Position numbers and translations under genes: made by a program. Positions 44,959 through 53,961 of a stretch of 64,000 nt of DNA are shown piece by piece. Each line of letters starts with the position of its first letter. The stretch's first letter is position 1. This DNA comes from Microbacterium sp. B35-30 (GTDB lineage Bacteria > Actinomycetota > Actinomycetes > Actinomycetales > Microbacteriaceae), in assembly GCF_010634855.1 (NCBI RefSeq), contig NZ_MWLQ01000011.1, forward strand, positions 495,762 to 559,761, given 5' to 3'. The notes beneath the pieces are model-generated. The model was not told where the DNA came from. It did no database searches and saw nothing but the letters and a program-made list of their open reading frames with translations.

Positions 44959-45906
44959 TCAGCCGAGTCCGAGTCGAAGCATGAAGATCCCGGGGAAGAC
45001 CGCGAACAGCACGCTCAGCGGCAGGATCAGGAAGACCAGCGGGAAGAGCATGTAGATCTCCTTCCGCCCGGCGCGCTCGATGAGGGCGCGCTTGGCGTCC
45101 TCGCGGGCGTCCAGCGCCTGTGCCTGCAGCACATGTGCGAGCGGGGCGCCGCGCTCGATCGCGGCGACGAGCTGATCGATCGAACGGGTCAGAGCCGGAA
45201 TCTCGAGTCCGGCCGCCAGGCGCGTGAGCGACTCCGACAGCGACGAACCGGTGCCGACGGCGACGATCACGCCTCTCAGCTCCGTCGTGAGCTCCCCCGC
45301 ACCCACCTCGCTCACGCGCCGGAGCGAGTCGAGGATGCCCTCGCCGGCAGACAGGCACAGCGCGAGGAACTCCAGCACCGTGGGCAGTTCCTCCTCGATC
45401 CGCGCCGCGCGAGCGCGGGCGGCGTTGGTCAGCCAGGCGTCGTACGCGAGCCCGGCGGCGACGGCCGCGACCGGTGGCAGCAGACCGAGCACCGGCGATC
45501 CGCGCCCGGCGAGCACGAGCGCGACGACGACGCACCCGCCGACGCCGAGGCCCACGATCGCCCAGCCGAGCTGGCGGCTGCGGAATCTCGCGGGGTCGAT
45601 GGTCCATGCCGCGCGGTGCAGGCGTCGTGCGAGGATCGCGTCACCGCCCGCCAGGCGGGCGAGCCTTCCCCGCGCCAGCAGGGACCAGGTGGAGGTGCTC
45701 CAGGCGAAGGGCGATCCCCCGCCGCCGGCTCCCGCGACGTCGAGGCCGCGTGGGTCCGTGATGTCCCGGATGTACGGCGCGATGCGGCGCGCCAGGCTCG
45801 GTGCACCCCAGCGCGGCGCGAGCGAGATCAGCAGGCACACGCCGACGCCGAGTGCCGTGCCGAGCACGACGGCGAAGGCGACGTCGCTCACGCCGGTGAC
45901 GATCAT
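44959..45906 (-). CDS. tadC: TadC-like type II/IV secretion system F protein
   Basis: 315 residues with membrane helices near the N-terminus and in the middle, and T2SSF-type cytoplasmic regions (EEELPTVLEFLALCLSAGEG, GAPLAHVLQAQALDARED). The C-terminal pair of helices (MLFPLVFLILPLSVLFAVFPG) closes the protein. ATG 45906 overlaps the tadB stop by 4 nt; the longer in-frame extension runs inside tadB and is rejected. With TadB it forms the inner-membrane platform of the pilus. Confidence 0.85.
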   Translation of the reverse strand: MIVTGVSDVAFAVVLGTALGVGVCLLISLAPRWGAPSLARRIAPYIRDITDPRGLDVAGAGGGGSPFAWSTSTWSLLARGRLARLAGGDAILARRLHRAAWTIDPARFRSRQLGWAIVGLGVGGCVVVALVLAGRGSPVLGLLPPVAAVAAGLAYDAWLTNAARARAARIEEELPTVLEFLALCLSAGEGILDSLRRVSEVGAGELTTELRGVIVAVGTGSSLSESLTRLAAGLEIPALTRSIDQLVAAIERGAPLAHVLQAQALDAREDAKRALIERAGRKEIYMLFPLVFLILPLSVLFAVFPGIFMLRLGLG

Positions 45907-46763
45907 CCGAACCACCGCCGCGGCTCGGGCAGGCGGCCGAGCCGGATCATGAGCCGATAGGCGACCAGCGAGACCGCCGCGCCGACGAGGATCAGGGCGA
46001 TCCCGCCCGGGCTGGCGTAGGCGCTCGCTCCCTCCGGGCGCATCGCAAGCAGTGCGAGGATCACCCACGGGGCGACCACGCCCAGCACCGCTGCGCCGCG
46101 GACCCACGACTGCCGCGACTCGACCTCGGCGCGCAGCGCCGCATCCGCGCGCACCGACGAGGCCAATGCTCGAAGGACGGAGGTGAGCTCGGTGCCCCCG
46201 ACCTGTCGCGCCATCCGCAGTGTCTCGACGATCCGATCGGACACGGGGTCTGCGAGGGCGGTCTTCAGGCGCTGGATGCTGGAGTCGAAGTGGCCGGACG
46301 CCGCGACGTCGCGCGCGAACCCGGCGAACGCCGGTCGCAGCTCGGCGGGTGCCGAGTCGGCGAGGCTCCCCACCGCGTCGGGAAGCGACATCCCGGCACG
46401 CACCGAGGCGATGAGCAGGTCGCACACATCGGGCCAGAGTCCTCGGCGGGTGCGCAGGAGCTTGGAGCGCCGCGCTCGCAGCCAGGCGAACGGGGCGATC
46501 GCCCCCGCCGCCGCGGCGACGAGCGCGAGCGCGGCGACCGGCGCGACGAGCCACGCGATCGCTGCCGCCACCACGGCACAGAGGCCCGCGACGACCACCA
46601 TCGACGCCACGGAGACGCGGGCCATCCCCGCATCTTCGAGCAGCCGGGCGATCCGACCTCGGTGCACCGACTCGGCTCTCGTACGGGAGCCGGCTGGCCA
46701 CAGCCACGGCGACGCCACCAGCAGCAGCCCCGCCGCGAGCACGGCACCCCACAAGAAGGTCAC
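45903..46763 (-). CDS. tadB: TadB-like type II/IV secretion system F protein
   Basis: 286 residues, N-terminal membrane helix, then two helices at about 55-95 and the T2SSF domain (WPDVCDLLIASVRAGMSLPDAV, DRIVETLRMARQVGGTELTSVL), ending with a helix pair. The ATG overlaps the cpaF-like ATPase stop by 4 nt. It is the inner-membrane platform partner of TadC. Confidence 0.86.
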   Translation of the reverse strand: MTFLWGAVLAAGLLLVASPWLWPAGSRTRAESVHRGRIARLLEDAGMARVSVASMVVVAGLCAVVAAAIAWLVAPVAALALVAAAAGAIAPFAWLRARRSKLLRTRRGLWPDVCDLLIASVRAGMSLPDAVGSLADSAPAELRPAFAGFARDVAASGHFDSSIQRLKTALADPVSDRIVETLRMARQVGGTELTSVLRALASSVRADAALRAEVESRQSWVRGAAVLGVVAPWVILALLAMRPEGASAYASPGGIALILVGAAVSLVAYRLMIRLGRLPEPRRWFG

Positions 46764-47908
46764 GGGGCGTCCGCCCGGTAGAGGGTGCGCGCCGTGATCA
46801 CGCCGTCGGCCACGCCGGTCGGCGCGACGATCTCGACCACGCGCCGTGCGCCCGAGGCGTCTCGTTCGCAGTGCGCCACGAGCTGGACGGATGCCGCCAC
46901 CGCCGGCTGCACGAAGCTCGCGTCGATGTTGCGCCCGGCAAGGAGCGGCAGCGCCGCGAGCTTGGCGAGAGCCTCGCGTGCAGAGTTGGCGTGGATGGTG
47001 GCCGCGCCCGGCACGCCGGTGTTGAGCGCCAGCAGCAGATCGAGGGCCTCGGCGTCGCGCACCTCACCGACGACCAGGCGGTCGGGGCGCATGCGCAGCG
47101 CTTCTTTGACGAGCCGTCGCAGCGTCACCTCGCCGGTGCCTTCGAGGCTGGGCTGTCGTCCTTGCAGCGACACGAGGTCGGCCGCGGCGACGGCGAGCTC
47201 GAACGTCTCCTCCACCGTCACGATCCGATGCTCGGGCGGGCACGCCGCGATGAGCGCGCCCAGCAGCGTCGTCTTGCCCGCGTGCGTCGCCCCCGACACC
47301 AGTACCGACCGCCCGGCGATCATCGCGTCGCGCAGCAGAGTGGCGGCTTCCGGGGCGATCGAGCCGGCCGCGACCAGACGGCCGAGATCACGGTACGCCG
47401 GAAGGAACTTGCGGATGTTGACAGCCCAGTGCCGGCGGGTGATGTCGGGGATCACCACGTGGAGCCGGCTGCCATCGGGGAGGGAGGCGTCCACGAACGG
47501 CTGGCTCAGGTCGACGCGACGGCCGCTGGACTGCAGCATCCGTTCCACCAGGTCTCGCACGGCGGTGTCGGTGAGCATGAGAGGCACCCGCTCGGCGACA
47601 CCCGCCCGCGCCACGAAGATCCGGTCGGGAGCATTGATCCACACCTCCTCCACCGTCGGATCGTCGAGGTAGGCCTGCAGCGGTCCGAAGCCGGCGACGG
47701 CGGCCAGGACCTCCCGTACGCACGCCGTCTCGTCGTCGACCGGCGCCATCCCACGAGCCAGGGCGAAGTCATTGTGACGGCGCACCTCGGCCCGGGCCAC
47801 CTGCGCCGCGAACTCGGGATCACGGGTCGGATCCGACCGCTCGGCACGCAGCCTCTCGCGCACCCGTTCCGCCACGAGGGTCGCGACGGGAGCGGTGGAG
47901 GAGGTCAC
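46760..47908 (-). CDS. tadA: TadA/CpaF pilus assembly ATPase
   Basis: 382-residue VirB11-type secretion ATPase. The N-terminal domain has VEEVWINAPDRIFV; Walker A GATHAGKT is at residues 206-213; then VTVEETFELAV (Asp box) and RPDRLVVGEVRDAEALDLL (Walker B and His box region). The start is GTG 47908. As first gene of the operon it powers pilus extension. No prepilin peptidase, TadZ or CpaB gene is present here, so those would have to lie elsewhere. Confidence 0.9.
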   Translation of the reverse strand: MTSSTAPVATLVAERVRERLRAERSDPTRDPEFAAQVARAEVRRHNDFALARGMAPVDDETACVREVLAAVAGFGPLQAYLDDPTVEEVWINAPDRIFVARAGVAERVPLMLTDTAVRDLVERMLQSSGRRVDLSQPFVDASLPDGSRLHVVIPDITRRHWAVNIRKFLPAYRDLGRLVAAGSIAPEAATLLRDAMIAGRSVLVSGATHAGKTTLLGALIAACPPEHRIVTVEETFELAVAAADLVSLQGRQPSLEGTGEVTLRRLVKEALRMRPDRLVVGEVRDAEALDLLLALNTGVPGAATIHANSAREALAKLAALPLLAGRNIDASFVQPAVAASVQLVAHCERDASGARRVVEIVAPTGVADGVITARTLYRADAP

Positions 47909-48010
47909 GTCAGCATCCTCGCAATTCGTCGCGGAGCCAGCCGAAAGTTATCCACAGATGCGGCCGCCGCCCTCGAGGGGCAGGATGGAGCCACCGACGA
48001 AAGGACGACG

Positions 48011-48220
48011 ATGATGACGAAGACGGAACTGGCGCCGGCGGCGAAGGCAGGCCTCGGCGTCCTCGGCCTCGTGCAGGTCGTGTTCGCGTTCCTGGCGTTC
48101 TGGGATCTGTCCCACCGCGAGGCCGACGAGGTGCGCGGGCCCAAGGCGGCGTGGGTCCCAGCGATCCTCGTGAACTGGATCGGCCCGGCGAGCTACTTCC
48201 TGTTCGGCATCCGCCGCTGA
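48011..48220 (+). CDS. Small PLDc_N-type membrane protein
   Basis: 69 residues with two hydrophobic helices (GVLGLVQVVFAFLAFWDL and WVPAILVNWIGPASYFLFG). The helix pair with D-L before a charged loop fits the phospholipase D N-terminal (PLDc_N) family of short actinobacterial membrane proteins. AAGGACGACG lies just upstream of ATG 48011. Function is unknown. Confidence 0.7.
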   Translation: MMTKTELAPAAKAGLGVLGLVQVVFAFLAFWDLSHREADEVRGPKAAWVPAILVNWIGPASYFLFGIRR

Positions 48221-48291
48221 TCCGCGCGCCCGAAGCCGGGGGCCAGCCCCACCGCCGACCCCCAGTCCCCTCAGTAGACTGAGAGCCACTT

Positions 48292-48373
48292 GCGGGAGTG
48301 GTGAAATCGGCAGACACGCAGGATTTAGGTTCCTGTGCCTTCGGGCGTGTGGGTTCAAGTCCCACCTTCCGCA
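48292..48373 (+). tRNA. tRNA-Leu (anticodon TAG)
   Basis: Acceptor GCGGGAG (48292-48298) pairs with CTTCCGC (48366-48372), with one G-T, followed by discriminator A; CCA is not encoded. The anticodon stem CAGGA/TCCTG encloses loop TTTAGGT, anticodon TAG. A long variable arm (class II) and the T loop GGTTCAAGTCC are present. It decodes CUA and related CUN codons. Confidence 0.95.
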
Positions 48374-48418
48374 CGCGAGTTCTCGCATCCTCCGCCGACT
48401 GACGACGGGAAACCCATC

Positions 48419-49204
48419 GTGCACGCTGTTCCCACCGCCTTGATCCCCTGGCTGGATCCGGCCGCCATCATCGAATGGGCGGGCCCCTGGGCGCTCGTCG
48501 CCGTGTGCTTCATCGTCTTCGCCGAGACGGGCCTGCTCATCGGATTCCTCCTCCCCGGCGACACGCTCCTCGTCATCTCCGGCCTGCTGTCGCACCCGCA
48601 GTCGTATGCCCCCAACGGCGTGTTCGGCATCAGCGTGTGGTGGGTGGCGCTGTTGATCGGTCTCGCCGCCTTCCTCGGCGGGGAGGTGGGCTACTACATC
48701 GGCCACAAGGGCGGCCCGGCGGTCTTCGAGAAGAAGGAATCCGGCCTGTTCAGCGTGAAGAACGTCGAGCGCACGAACGCGTTCTTCGAGCGGTTTGGCG
48801 GACTGACGATCATCCTCGCCCGCTTCGTGCCGATCGTGCGCACCTTCGCCCCCGTGGCGGCGGGCGTCGGGCACATGAACAAGTGGAAGTACACGCTCTA
48901 CAACTTCATCGGCGCGGTCCTGTGGGGCTTCGGCCTCACCATGTTCGGCTACGCCATCGGGTTCATCCCGCCGGTCGCCACCTTCGTCGAGAACTACATC
49001 GACCTGATCCTGCTCGCCGCGGTCGGCGGCACGGCGCTCGTGACGCTGTGGCACTACTTCCGCGAACGCAGCAAGGCCAAGAAGGCCGCCGCAGCCGGTG
49101 AGGATGTCGTCACCGACCACGGTGAGGCCGAGGCGCTCGTGCTCGATCCCGAGGTGTTCGACCGCGGCCCCGAGCACCACGAGGGCGGCGCTCCGCGAGC
49201 CTGA
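48419..49204 (+). CDS. DedA family membrane protein
   Basis: 261 residues with about five hydrophobic segments. DedA/SNARE-associated hallmarks are FIVFAETGLLIGFLLPGDTLL, EVGYYIGHKGGPAVF and the membrane-embedded RFVPIVRTFAPVAAGVG with two Arg. DedA proteins are implicated in undecaprenyl-phosphate or phospholipid flipping and proton-motive-force homeostasis. GTG 48419 is chosen because the upstream frame runs through the tRNA. The C-terminus is polar and Glu-rich. Convergent with ku. Confidence 0.88.
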   Translation: MHAVPTALIPWLDPAAIIEWAGPWALVAVCFIVFAETGLLIGFLLPGDTLLVISGLLSHPQSYAPNGVFGISVWWVALLIGLAAFLGGEVGYYIGHKGGPAVFEKKESGLFSVKNVERTNAFFERFGGLTIILARFVPIVRTFAPVAAGVGHMNKWKYTLYNFIGAVLWGFGLTMFGYAIGFIPPVATFVENYIDLILLAAVGGTALVTLWHYFRERSKAKKAAAAGEDVVTDHGEAEALVLDPEVFDRGPEHHEGGAPRA

Positions 49205-49212
49205 GCCCCGAT

Positions 49213-49245
49213 GGCCTGACCCGACGGCGAGCCGTGGCTCAGGCC
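49213..49245. terminator. Bidirectional hairpin between dedA and ku
   Basis: GGCCTGA (49213-49219) pairs with TCAGGCC (49239-49245) around an inner ACGGC/GCCGT dyad. It lies between two convergent stop codons. Confidence 0.45.
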
Positions 49246-49246
49246 G

Positions 49247-50173
49247 TCAGGAGGCCTTCTTCTTGGCGGCGGGCTTCTTGGCCGGCGACTTCGCCGCGGG
49301 CTTCTTGGCGGATGCCTTCGCCGCCGGCTTCTCGTCCGCCCCGGCATCCTTCTTGCCCGACGCCTTCGATCCGCCGCCTTCCCGAGCAGCGCGCGACTTC
49401 TCGACGCTCGCGCGGAGCGCGGCCATGAGGTCGATGACCTCCCCGCCCGCCGCCTCTTCCTCCTGCTCGCCGAACGTCTCGGAGGTGTCGAGCGCGTCGC
49501 CCTGCTCGAGCTTCGCCTCGATCAGGGTGCGCAGCTCCTGCTGGTACTCGTCGGTGAACTCCTCGGGATCGAAGTCGCTCGAGAAGCTCTCGACGAGGGA
49601 TGCCGACAGCTCGAGCTCCTTCGCCGAGATCCGCACGCTCTCATCCAGCGCCGGGAACGCTGCTTCGCGCACCTCGTCGGCCCACAGCAGGGTCTGCAGC
49701 ACGAGCACGTCGCCGCGCACGCGGAGGGCGGCCAGCCGCGTCTTCTGCCGCAGCGAGAACCGGACGATCGCCGTGCGGTCGGTCTGCTCGAGCGTCTTGC
49801 GCAGCAGCACGTACGCCTTGGGCGAGCTCGAGTCCGGCTCGAGGTAGTAGGCGCGATCGAGCGTCAGCAGATCGATCTGCTCGCTCGGCACGAACTCGAC
49901 GACGTCGATCTCACGACTCTTCTCGGCCGGAAGCGCGCCGAGATCGTCTTTGGTGAGGACGACGGTCTTGTCGCCGTCGTCGTACGCCTTGTCGATGTCG
50001 GAGTACGGCACGACCTCGCCGTCGATCTCGCACACCCGCTGGTAGCGGATGCGCCCGCCGTCCTTGTTGTGCACCTGATGCAGCGACACGTCATGGTCCT
50101 CGGTCGCCGAGTACACCTTCACCGGCACGTTGACGAGCCCGAACGTCAGTGCACCCTTCCAGATCGCCCTCAT
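49247..50173 (-). CDS. ku: DNA end-binding protein Ku
   Basis: 308 residues. The Ku core begins MRAIWKGALTFGLVNVPVKVYSATED and continues through SREIDVVEFVPSEQIDLLTLDRAYYLEPD, typical of bacterial Ku. The homodimer threads onto broken DNA ends and recruits LigD for non-homologous end joining. The last about 45 residues are Lys/Ala/Pro-rich repeats (AKKPAAKSPAKKPAAKKKAS), like a histone H1 tail, which promotes DNA binding. ATG 50173 begins the conserved core; the open frame upstream is antisense to ligD. Divergent from ligD with 72 bp between starts. Confidence 0.94.
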   Translation of the reverse strand: MRAIWKGALTFGLVNVPVKVYSATEDHDVSLHQVHNKDGGRIRYQRVCEIDGEVVPYSDIDKAYDDGDKTVVLTKDDLGALPAEKSREIDVVEFVPSEQIDLLTLDRAYYLEPDSSSPKAYVLLRKTLEQTDRTAIVRFSLRQKTRLAALRVRGDVLVLQTLLWADEVREAAFPALDESVRISAKELELSASLVESFSSDFDPEEFTDEYQQELRTLIEAKLEQGDALDTSETFGEQEEEAAGGEVIDLMAALRASVEKSRAAREGGGSKASGKKDAGADEKPAAKASAKKPAAKSPAKKPAAKKKAS

Positions 50174-50245
50174 CACACCAGTGAACACCAGGGCGGCGAC
50201 ACCGGACCACCCCCTTGCGGGCGACGTCGCCGATAATCTGTGCAC

Positions 50246-52924
50246 ATGGCGGGCGACGAGCAGCTGGTGCGCATCGGCGGCCGGCGCCTGCGCATCACCA
50301 ACCTCGACAAGGTGCTCTACCCCGAGTCGGGCACCACCAAGGGCGAGGTCATCGACTACTACTCGCGCATCGGCGAGGTGCTGATCCCCCACGTCATCGG
50401 GCGTCCCGTGACCCGCAAGAGGTGGCCCGACGGCGTCGGCACCGAGGACGACCCGGGCATGGTCTTCTTCGCGAAGGACCTCGAGCGGGGTGCACCGTCA
50501 TGGGTGAGACGGATGCCGATCCCCCACTCCACGGGAACCAAGGAGTATCCGCTGGTCGGCGACATCCCGACGCTCGTCTACCTGGCGCAGGTGGCCAGCC
50601 TCGAGCTGCATGTGCCGCAGTGGCGCTTCGCGCCGGACGGCGGTCGCGGCCCCGCCGACCGGCTCGTCCTCGACCTGGATCCGGGCCCCGGCGCCGGTCT
50701 GCAGGAGTGCGCCGTCGTCGCGGGCTGGGCGCGCGACATCCTTCGCGGCATGGGGCTGGAGCCGTATCCGGTCACGAGCGGCAGCAAGGGCATCCATCTC
50801 TACACCGCCCTACCGCCCGGCCAGTCGACCGAGGAGGCGTCCACGTTGGCGAACGAGCTCGCCCGAGCGATCGAGGCTGACCACCGCGACCTCGTCGTCA
50901 GCAGCATGAAGAAGAGCGAGCGCCACGGGAAGGTGCTCATCGACTGGAGTCAGAACAACGGGTCGAAGACGACGATCGCCCCGTACTCGCTCCGCGGCCG
51001 CGCACATCCGACGGTTGCGGCGCCCCGCACGTGGGACGAGCTCGACGACCCCGAGCTGCGCCACCTCGAGTTCACCGAGGTCCTCGAGCGCATCGAGACC
51101 ATCGGCGATCCCATGGCGGCCCTCGGCTTCCACGCCGGCGGGCGCGAGGCGGAGTCCGGACCGCTGTCGGCCTACATCTCCAAGCGCAGCGCGCAGCGCA
51201 CACCCGAGCCCGTGCCGGCGAACCCGCTGGGCGCGACCCCTTCGGGCGAGCGGCCGCGCTTCGTGATCCAGGAGCACCACGCCAGCCGCCTGCACTGGGA
51301 TTTCCGACTCGAGCGCGACGGCGTGCTGGTGAGCTGGGCGGTGCCGCGCGGCGTCCCGCACTCGTACAAGCGGAACAACCTCGCCGTCATGACCGAGGAC
51401 CACCCCATGGAGTACGCGACCTTCGAGGGCACGATCCCCGCCGGCGAGTACGGCGGCGGCACGGTGACCATCTGGGATGACGGCCGCTACGACCTCGAGA
51501 AGTGGCGCGACGACGAGATCATCGCGACGCTCGAAGGGCGCCCCGGTGGGCCGCTCGGCCGCGTCCGCCTCGCGCTCATCCGCACGGAGGGCGAGGGCGA
51601 GAAGTCGAGCTGGCTGCTGCACCGGATGAAGACGGATGCCGACGGCGGGCCGCAGCCGGACGGCACCGTCGTGGAGCCCACTCCCCAAGCCGACGAGCCG
51701 CGCCAGGCCGCCCGCACCGGCCACGAGCGGCATGCGTCGTCCCCCGGGGCGGAATTCCGGCCGACGGCATCCGGAACAGGAGGTCCGGCGCAGACAGGAC
51801 GAACCGGCGTGAAGCGTCCTGTCGTCGGCAGAAGACCTGATCCGGGCGACGACGCAGGGGCCGAACCGTCGGCGGCGCCGCTCCCCCACGGTGAGGAACT
51901 GCGCCCGATGCTGTCGACGACGGCGACCCCCGCCGTCGCCCGCGCCGCCTCGGAGCGCTGGGGCGCACCCGCGTGGGTCGAGATGAAATGGGACGGCATC
52001 CGTGCCGTCGGCGCGTGGGACGGTCGCCGACTGCGGCTCTTCGCGCGCAGCGGCAACGAGGTGACTCACCGGTACCCCGAGCTGACGGCGGTCGACGCCG
52101 GACTCGGCCGCGAGCCGGCCGTGCTGGACGGTGAGCTGGTGGCGCTCGAGCCCGATGGTCGTCCCAGCTTCCCGCTGCTGCAGACGCGCATGAACCTCGA
52201 GCGGGCCGGCGACATCGCGCGGGAGGCCCGGCGCACGCCGGTGCGCTACTACCTGTTCGACATCCTCGCCCACGACGGCGACGATCTCGTCGACCTCCCG
52301 CTGCGCGAACGGCGCGATGTGCTCGAAGCAGTGGCGGCGGCTGGGCCCACGCGTTCAGAGGCTCCGCGCGGCGTGCCAGCGCCGCGTGGAGGGAACGTGG
52401 GGACCGTCGATGCGATCGCCGTGCCGCCGGTGTTCGACGATGTCGACGCGGCCCTCGATACGAGCGTGCAGCTGCGGCTCGAGGGGATCGTCGTCAAAGA
52501 CCCGAGCTCGCGCTACCTGCGCGGCGGCCGCTCCGAATCCTGGCTGAAGGTCAAGATCACCCGCACGCAGGAGGTGGTGATCGCGGGCATCCGTCCCGGC
52601 AAGGGCGGGCGCAGCAGCACCTTCGGATCGCTGCTGCTCGGCATCCCGGACGAGGGGGGCCTGCGGTACGCCGGCCGCGTCGGGTCCGGCTTCAGCGACT
52701 CGACGCTCGCGACGCTCATGAAGAAGCTGCTGCCCCTGCGCACCGACGACAATCCCCTGACCGGCGTGCCTCCGCTCGACGCCCGCGACGCCCTGTGGGT
52801 GCGCCCGGAGCTCGTCGGAGAGGTGGAGTACGGCGAGTTCACGCCGGGCGGCATCCTCCGCCATCCGCGGTGGCGGGGGCTGCGTCCCGACAAGCAGCCC
52901 GAGGAGGTGCGCCGCGAGGACTGA
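50246..52924 (+). CDS. ligD: Multifunctional DNA ligase/polymerase/phosphoesterase LigD
   Basis: 892 residues in the order POL-PE-LIG seen in mycobacteria. The primase-like polymerase domain spans about 1-295 (RLRITNLDKVLYPESGTTKG, DLDPGPGAGLQEC). The 3'-phosphoesterase is at about 335-470 (RFVIQEHHASRLHWDFRLE, IPAGEYGGGTVTIWDDG). A disordered linker spans about 475-550, then the ATP-dependent ligase with catalytic Lys in WVEMKWDGIRAVG (about residue 581). ATG 50246 is used; GTG 50240 is two codons upstream and TAATCT (50234-50239) is a -10 candidate. Works with Ku in end joining. Confidence 0.94.
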   Translation: MAGDEQLVRIGGRRLRITNLDKVLYPESGTTKGEVIDYYSRIGEVLIPHVIGRPVTRKRWPDGVGTEDDPGMVFFAKDLERGAPSWVRRMPIPHSTGTKEYPLVGDIPTLVYLAQVASLELHVPQWRFAPDGGRGPADRLVLDLDPGPGAGLQECAVVAGWARDILRGMGLEPYPVTSGSKGIHLYTALPPGQSTEEASTLANELARAIEADHRDLVVSSMKKSERHGKVLIDWSQNNGSKTTIAPYSLRGRAHPTVAAPRTWDELDDPELRHLEFTEVLERIETIGDPMAALGFHAGGREAESGPLSAYISKRSAQRTPEPVPANPLGATPSGERPRFVIQEHHASRLHWDFRLERDGVLVSWAVPRGVPHSYKRNNLAVMTEDHPMEYATFEGTIPAGEYGGGTVTIWDDGRYDLEKWRDDEIIATLEGRPGGPLGRVRLALIRTEGEGEKSSWLLHRMKTDADGGPQPDGTVVEPTPQADEPRQAARTGHERHASSPGAEFRPTASGTGGPAQTGRTGVKRPVVGRRPDPGDDAGAEPSAAPLPHGEELRPMLSTTATPAVARAASERWGAPAWVEMKWDGIRAVGAWDGRRLRLFARSGNEVTHRYPELTAVDAGLGREPAVLDGELVALEPDGRPSFPLLQTRMNLERAGDIAREARRTPVRYYLFDILAHDGDDLVDLPLRERRDVLEAVAAAGPTRSEAPRGVPAPRGGNVGTVDAIAVPPVFDDVDAALDTSVQLRLEGIVVKDPSSRYLRGGRSESWLKVKITRTQEVVIAGIRPGKGGRSSTFGSLLLGIPDEGGLRYAGRVGSGFSDSTLATLMKKLLPLRTDDNPLTGVPPLDARDALWVRPELVGEVEYGEFTPGGILRHPRWRGLRPDKQPEEVRRED

Positions 52925-52938
52925 CCGGCTTCCCGCTC

Positions 52939-52976
52939 AGGCGTGGGGTTCGTGCTCAGGCGTGGGCTTCGTGCTC
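52939..52976. repeat. 19-bp tandem duplication at the CDF stop codon
   Basis: Two adjacent 19-bp units (52939-52957 and 52958-52976) differ by a single base. The second unit encodes the last residues (EHEAHA) of the CDF protein on the minus strand; the first lies at and beyond its stop codon. Confidence 0.85.
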
Positions 52977-53867
52977 GACGTGGCCGGCGGGCTCGAGCTG
53001 GAAGGTCGAGTGCTCCACGTCGAAGTGCTGCGACAGACAGGTCTGCAGACCGCTCAGGATGCCGGCTGCCCGGCCGTCCGCGAGCGCGGCATCGTCGACG
53101 ACGACGTGGGCCGTGAACACCGGTGCGCCGCGGGTCAGCTGCCACACGTGGACGTCGTGCACGTCGACGACACCGGGCGTGGCGAGGATGTGTTCGCGGA
53201 TCTCCGTGACGTGCGTGCCCTCGGGCGCCGATTCGGCGAGCACCGACACAACCTCGCGGAGCAGCCCGATCGCGCGCGGCACGATCATCGCCGCGATGAA
53301 GAGCGACGCGATCGCGTCGGCCTGATTCCACCCCGTGGTGAGCACGACGATCGCCGCGACGATGACGGCAGCCGACCCGACCAGGTCGCCGAGCACCTCG
53401 AGATACGCACCACGCACGTTGATGCTGTGCCGCTGCGCCGCGCCGAGCAGCCACATCGCGACGGCGTTCGCGACGAGTCCGATCACGGCGACGACCAGCA
53501 TGAGACCGCCGGCGACCTCGGCCTCGCCGGGATTCAGCAGCCGCGAGACGCCTTCATACGCCACCCACGCTGACAGCAGGATGAGGATGATGCCGTTGAC
53601 CAGGGCGCCGAAGACCTCGGCCCGCTGATAGCCGAAGGTGCGGCGGTCGTTGGCCGGCCGCGCGGCGACCGTGCTCGCGACGAGGGCGATCACGAGGGCT
53701 GCGGCATCCGTGAACATGTGCGCCGCGTCGGCGAAGAGCGCAAGGGATCCCGACAGCGCCGCCCCGACGATCTGCACCACCATGACGGTGGCGGTGATCG
53801 CCAGCGAGATCGTGAGGAGGCGGCGGTTGCCGGCCCCCCGGATCCCGGTCGGCGCGTGATCGTGCAT
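52956..53867 (-). CDS. Cation diffusion facilitator (CzcD-like) metal exporter
   Basis: 303 residues with six membrane helices. TM2 carries HMFTDAAALV (metal-binding His and Asp) and TM5 LEVLGDLVGSAAV, the CDF H/D pairs. The C-terminal cytoplasmic domain (DVHDVHVWQLTRG) has the expected fold. The N- and C-termini are His-rich (MHDHAPTG, HVEHEAHA). It probably exports Zn, Co or Cd by proton antiport. TAGCCT lies 6 nt before ATG 53867, suggesting a leaderless mRNA. Confidence 0.9.
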   Translation of the reverse strand: MHDHAPTGIRGAGNRRLLTISLAITATVMVVQIVGAALSGSLALFADAAHMFTDAAALVIALVASTVAARPANDRRTFGYQRAEVFGALVNGIILILLSAWVAYEGVSRLLNPGEAEVAGGLMLVVAVIGLVANAVAMWLLGAAQRHSINVRGAYLEVLGDLVGSAAVIVAAIVVLTTGWNQADAIASLFIAAMIVPRAIGLLREVVSVLAESAPEGTHVTEIREHILATPGVVDVHDVHVWQLTRGAPVFTAHVVVDDAALADGRAAGILSGLQTCLSQHFDVEHSTFQLEPAGHVEHEAHA

Positions 53868-53873
53868 GCGCCC

Positions 53874-53879
53874 AGGCTA
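53874..53879 (-). promoter_or_regulatory. -10 box of probable leaderless transcript
   Basis: Minus-strand TAGCCT ends 6 nt before the CDF ATG at 53867. Confidence 0.5.
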
Positions 53880-53961
53880 AGCCCGCGACCGGCCCGGAAC
53901 GGCCCGATCCGGCTAGTCGGGAATGATCGTGATTTTCAGTCGCAGCACCGCCGGCGACGGG

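Noticed and set aside
48335..48418. Upstream extension of the DedA protein
   Set aside because: It would translate through the 3' half of tRNA-Leu; GTG 48419 starts the recognisable protein.
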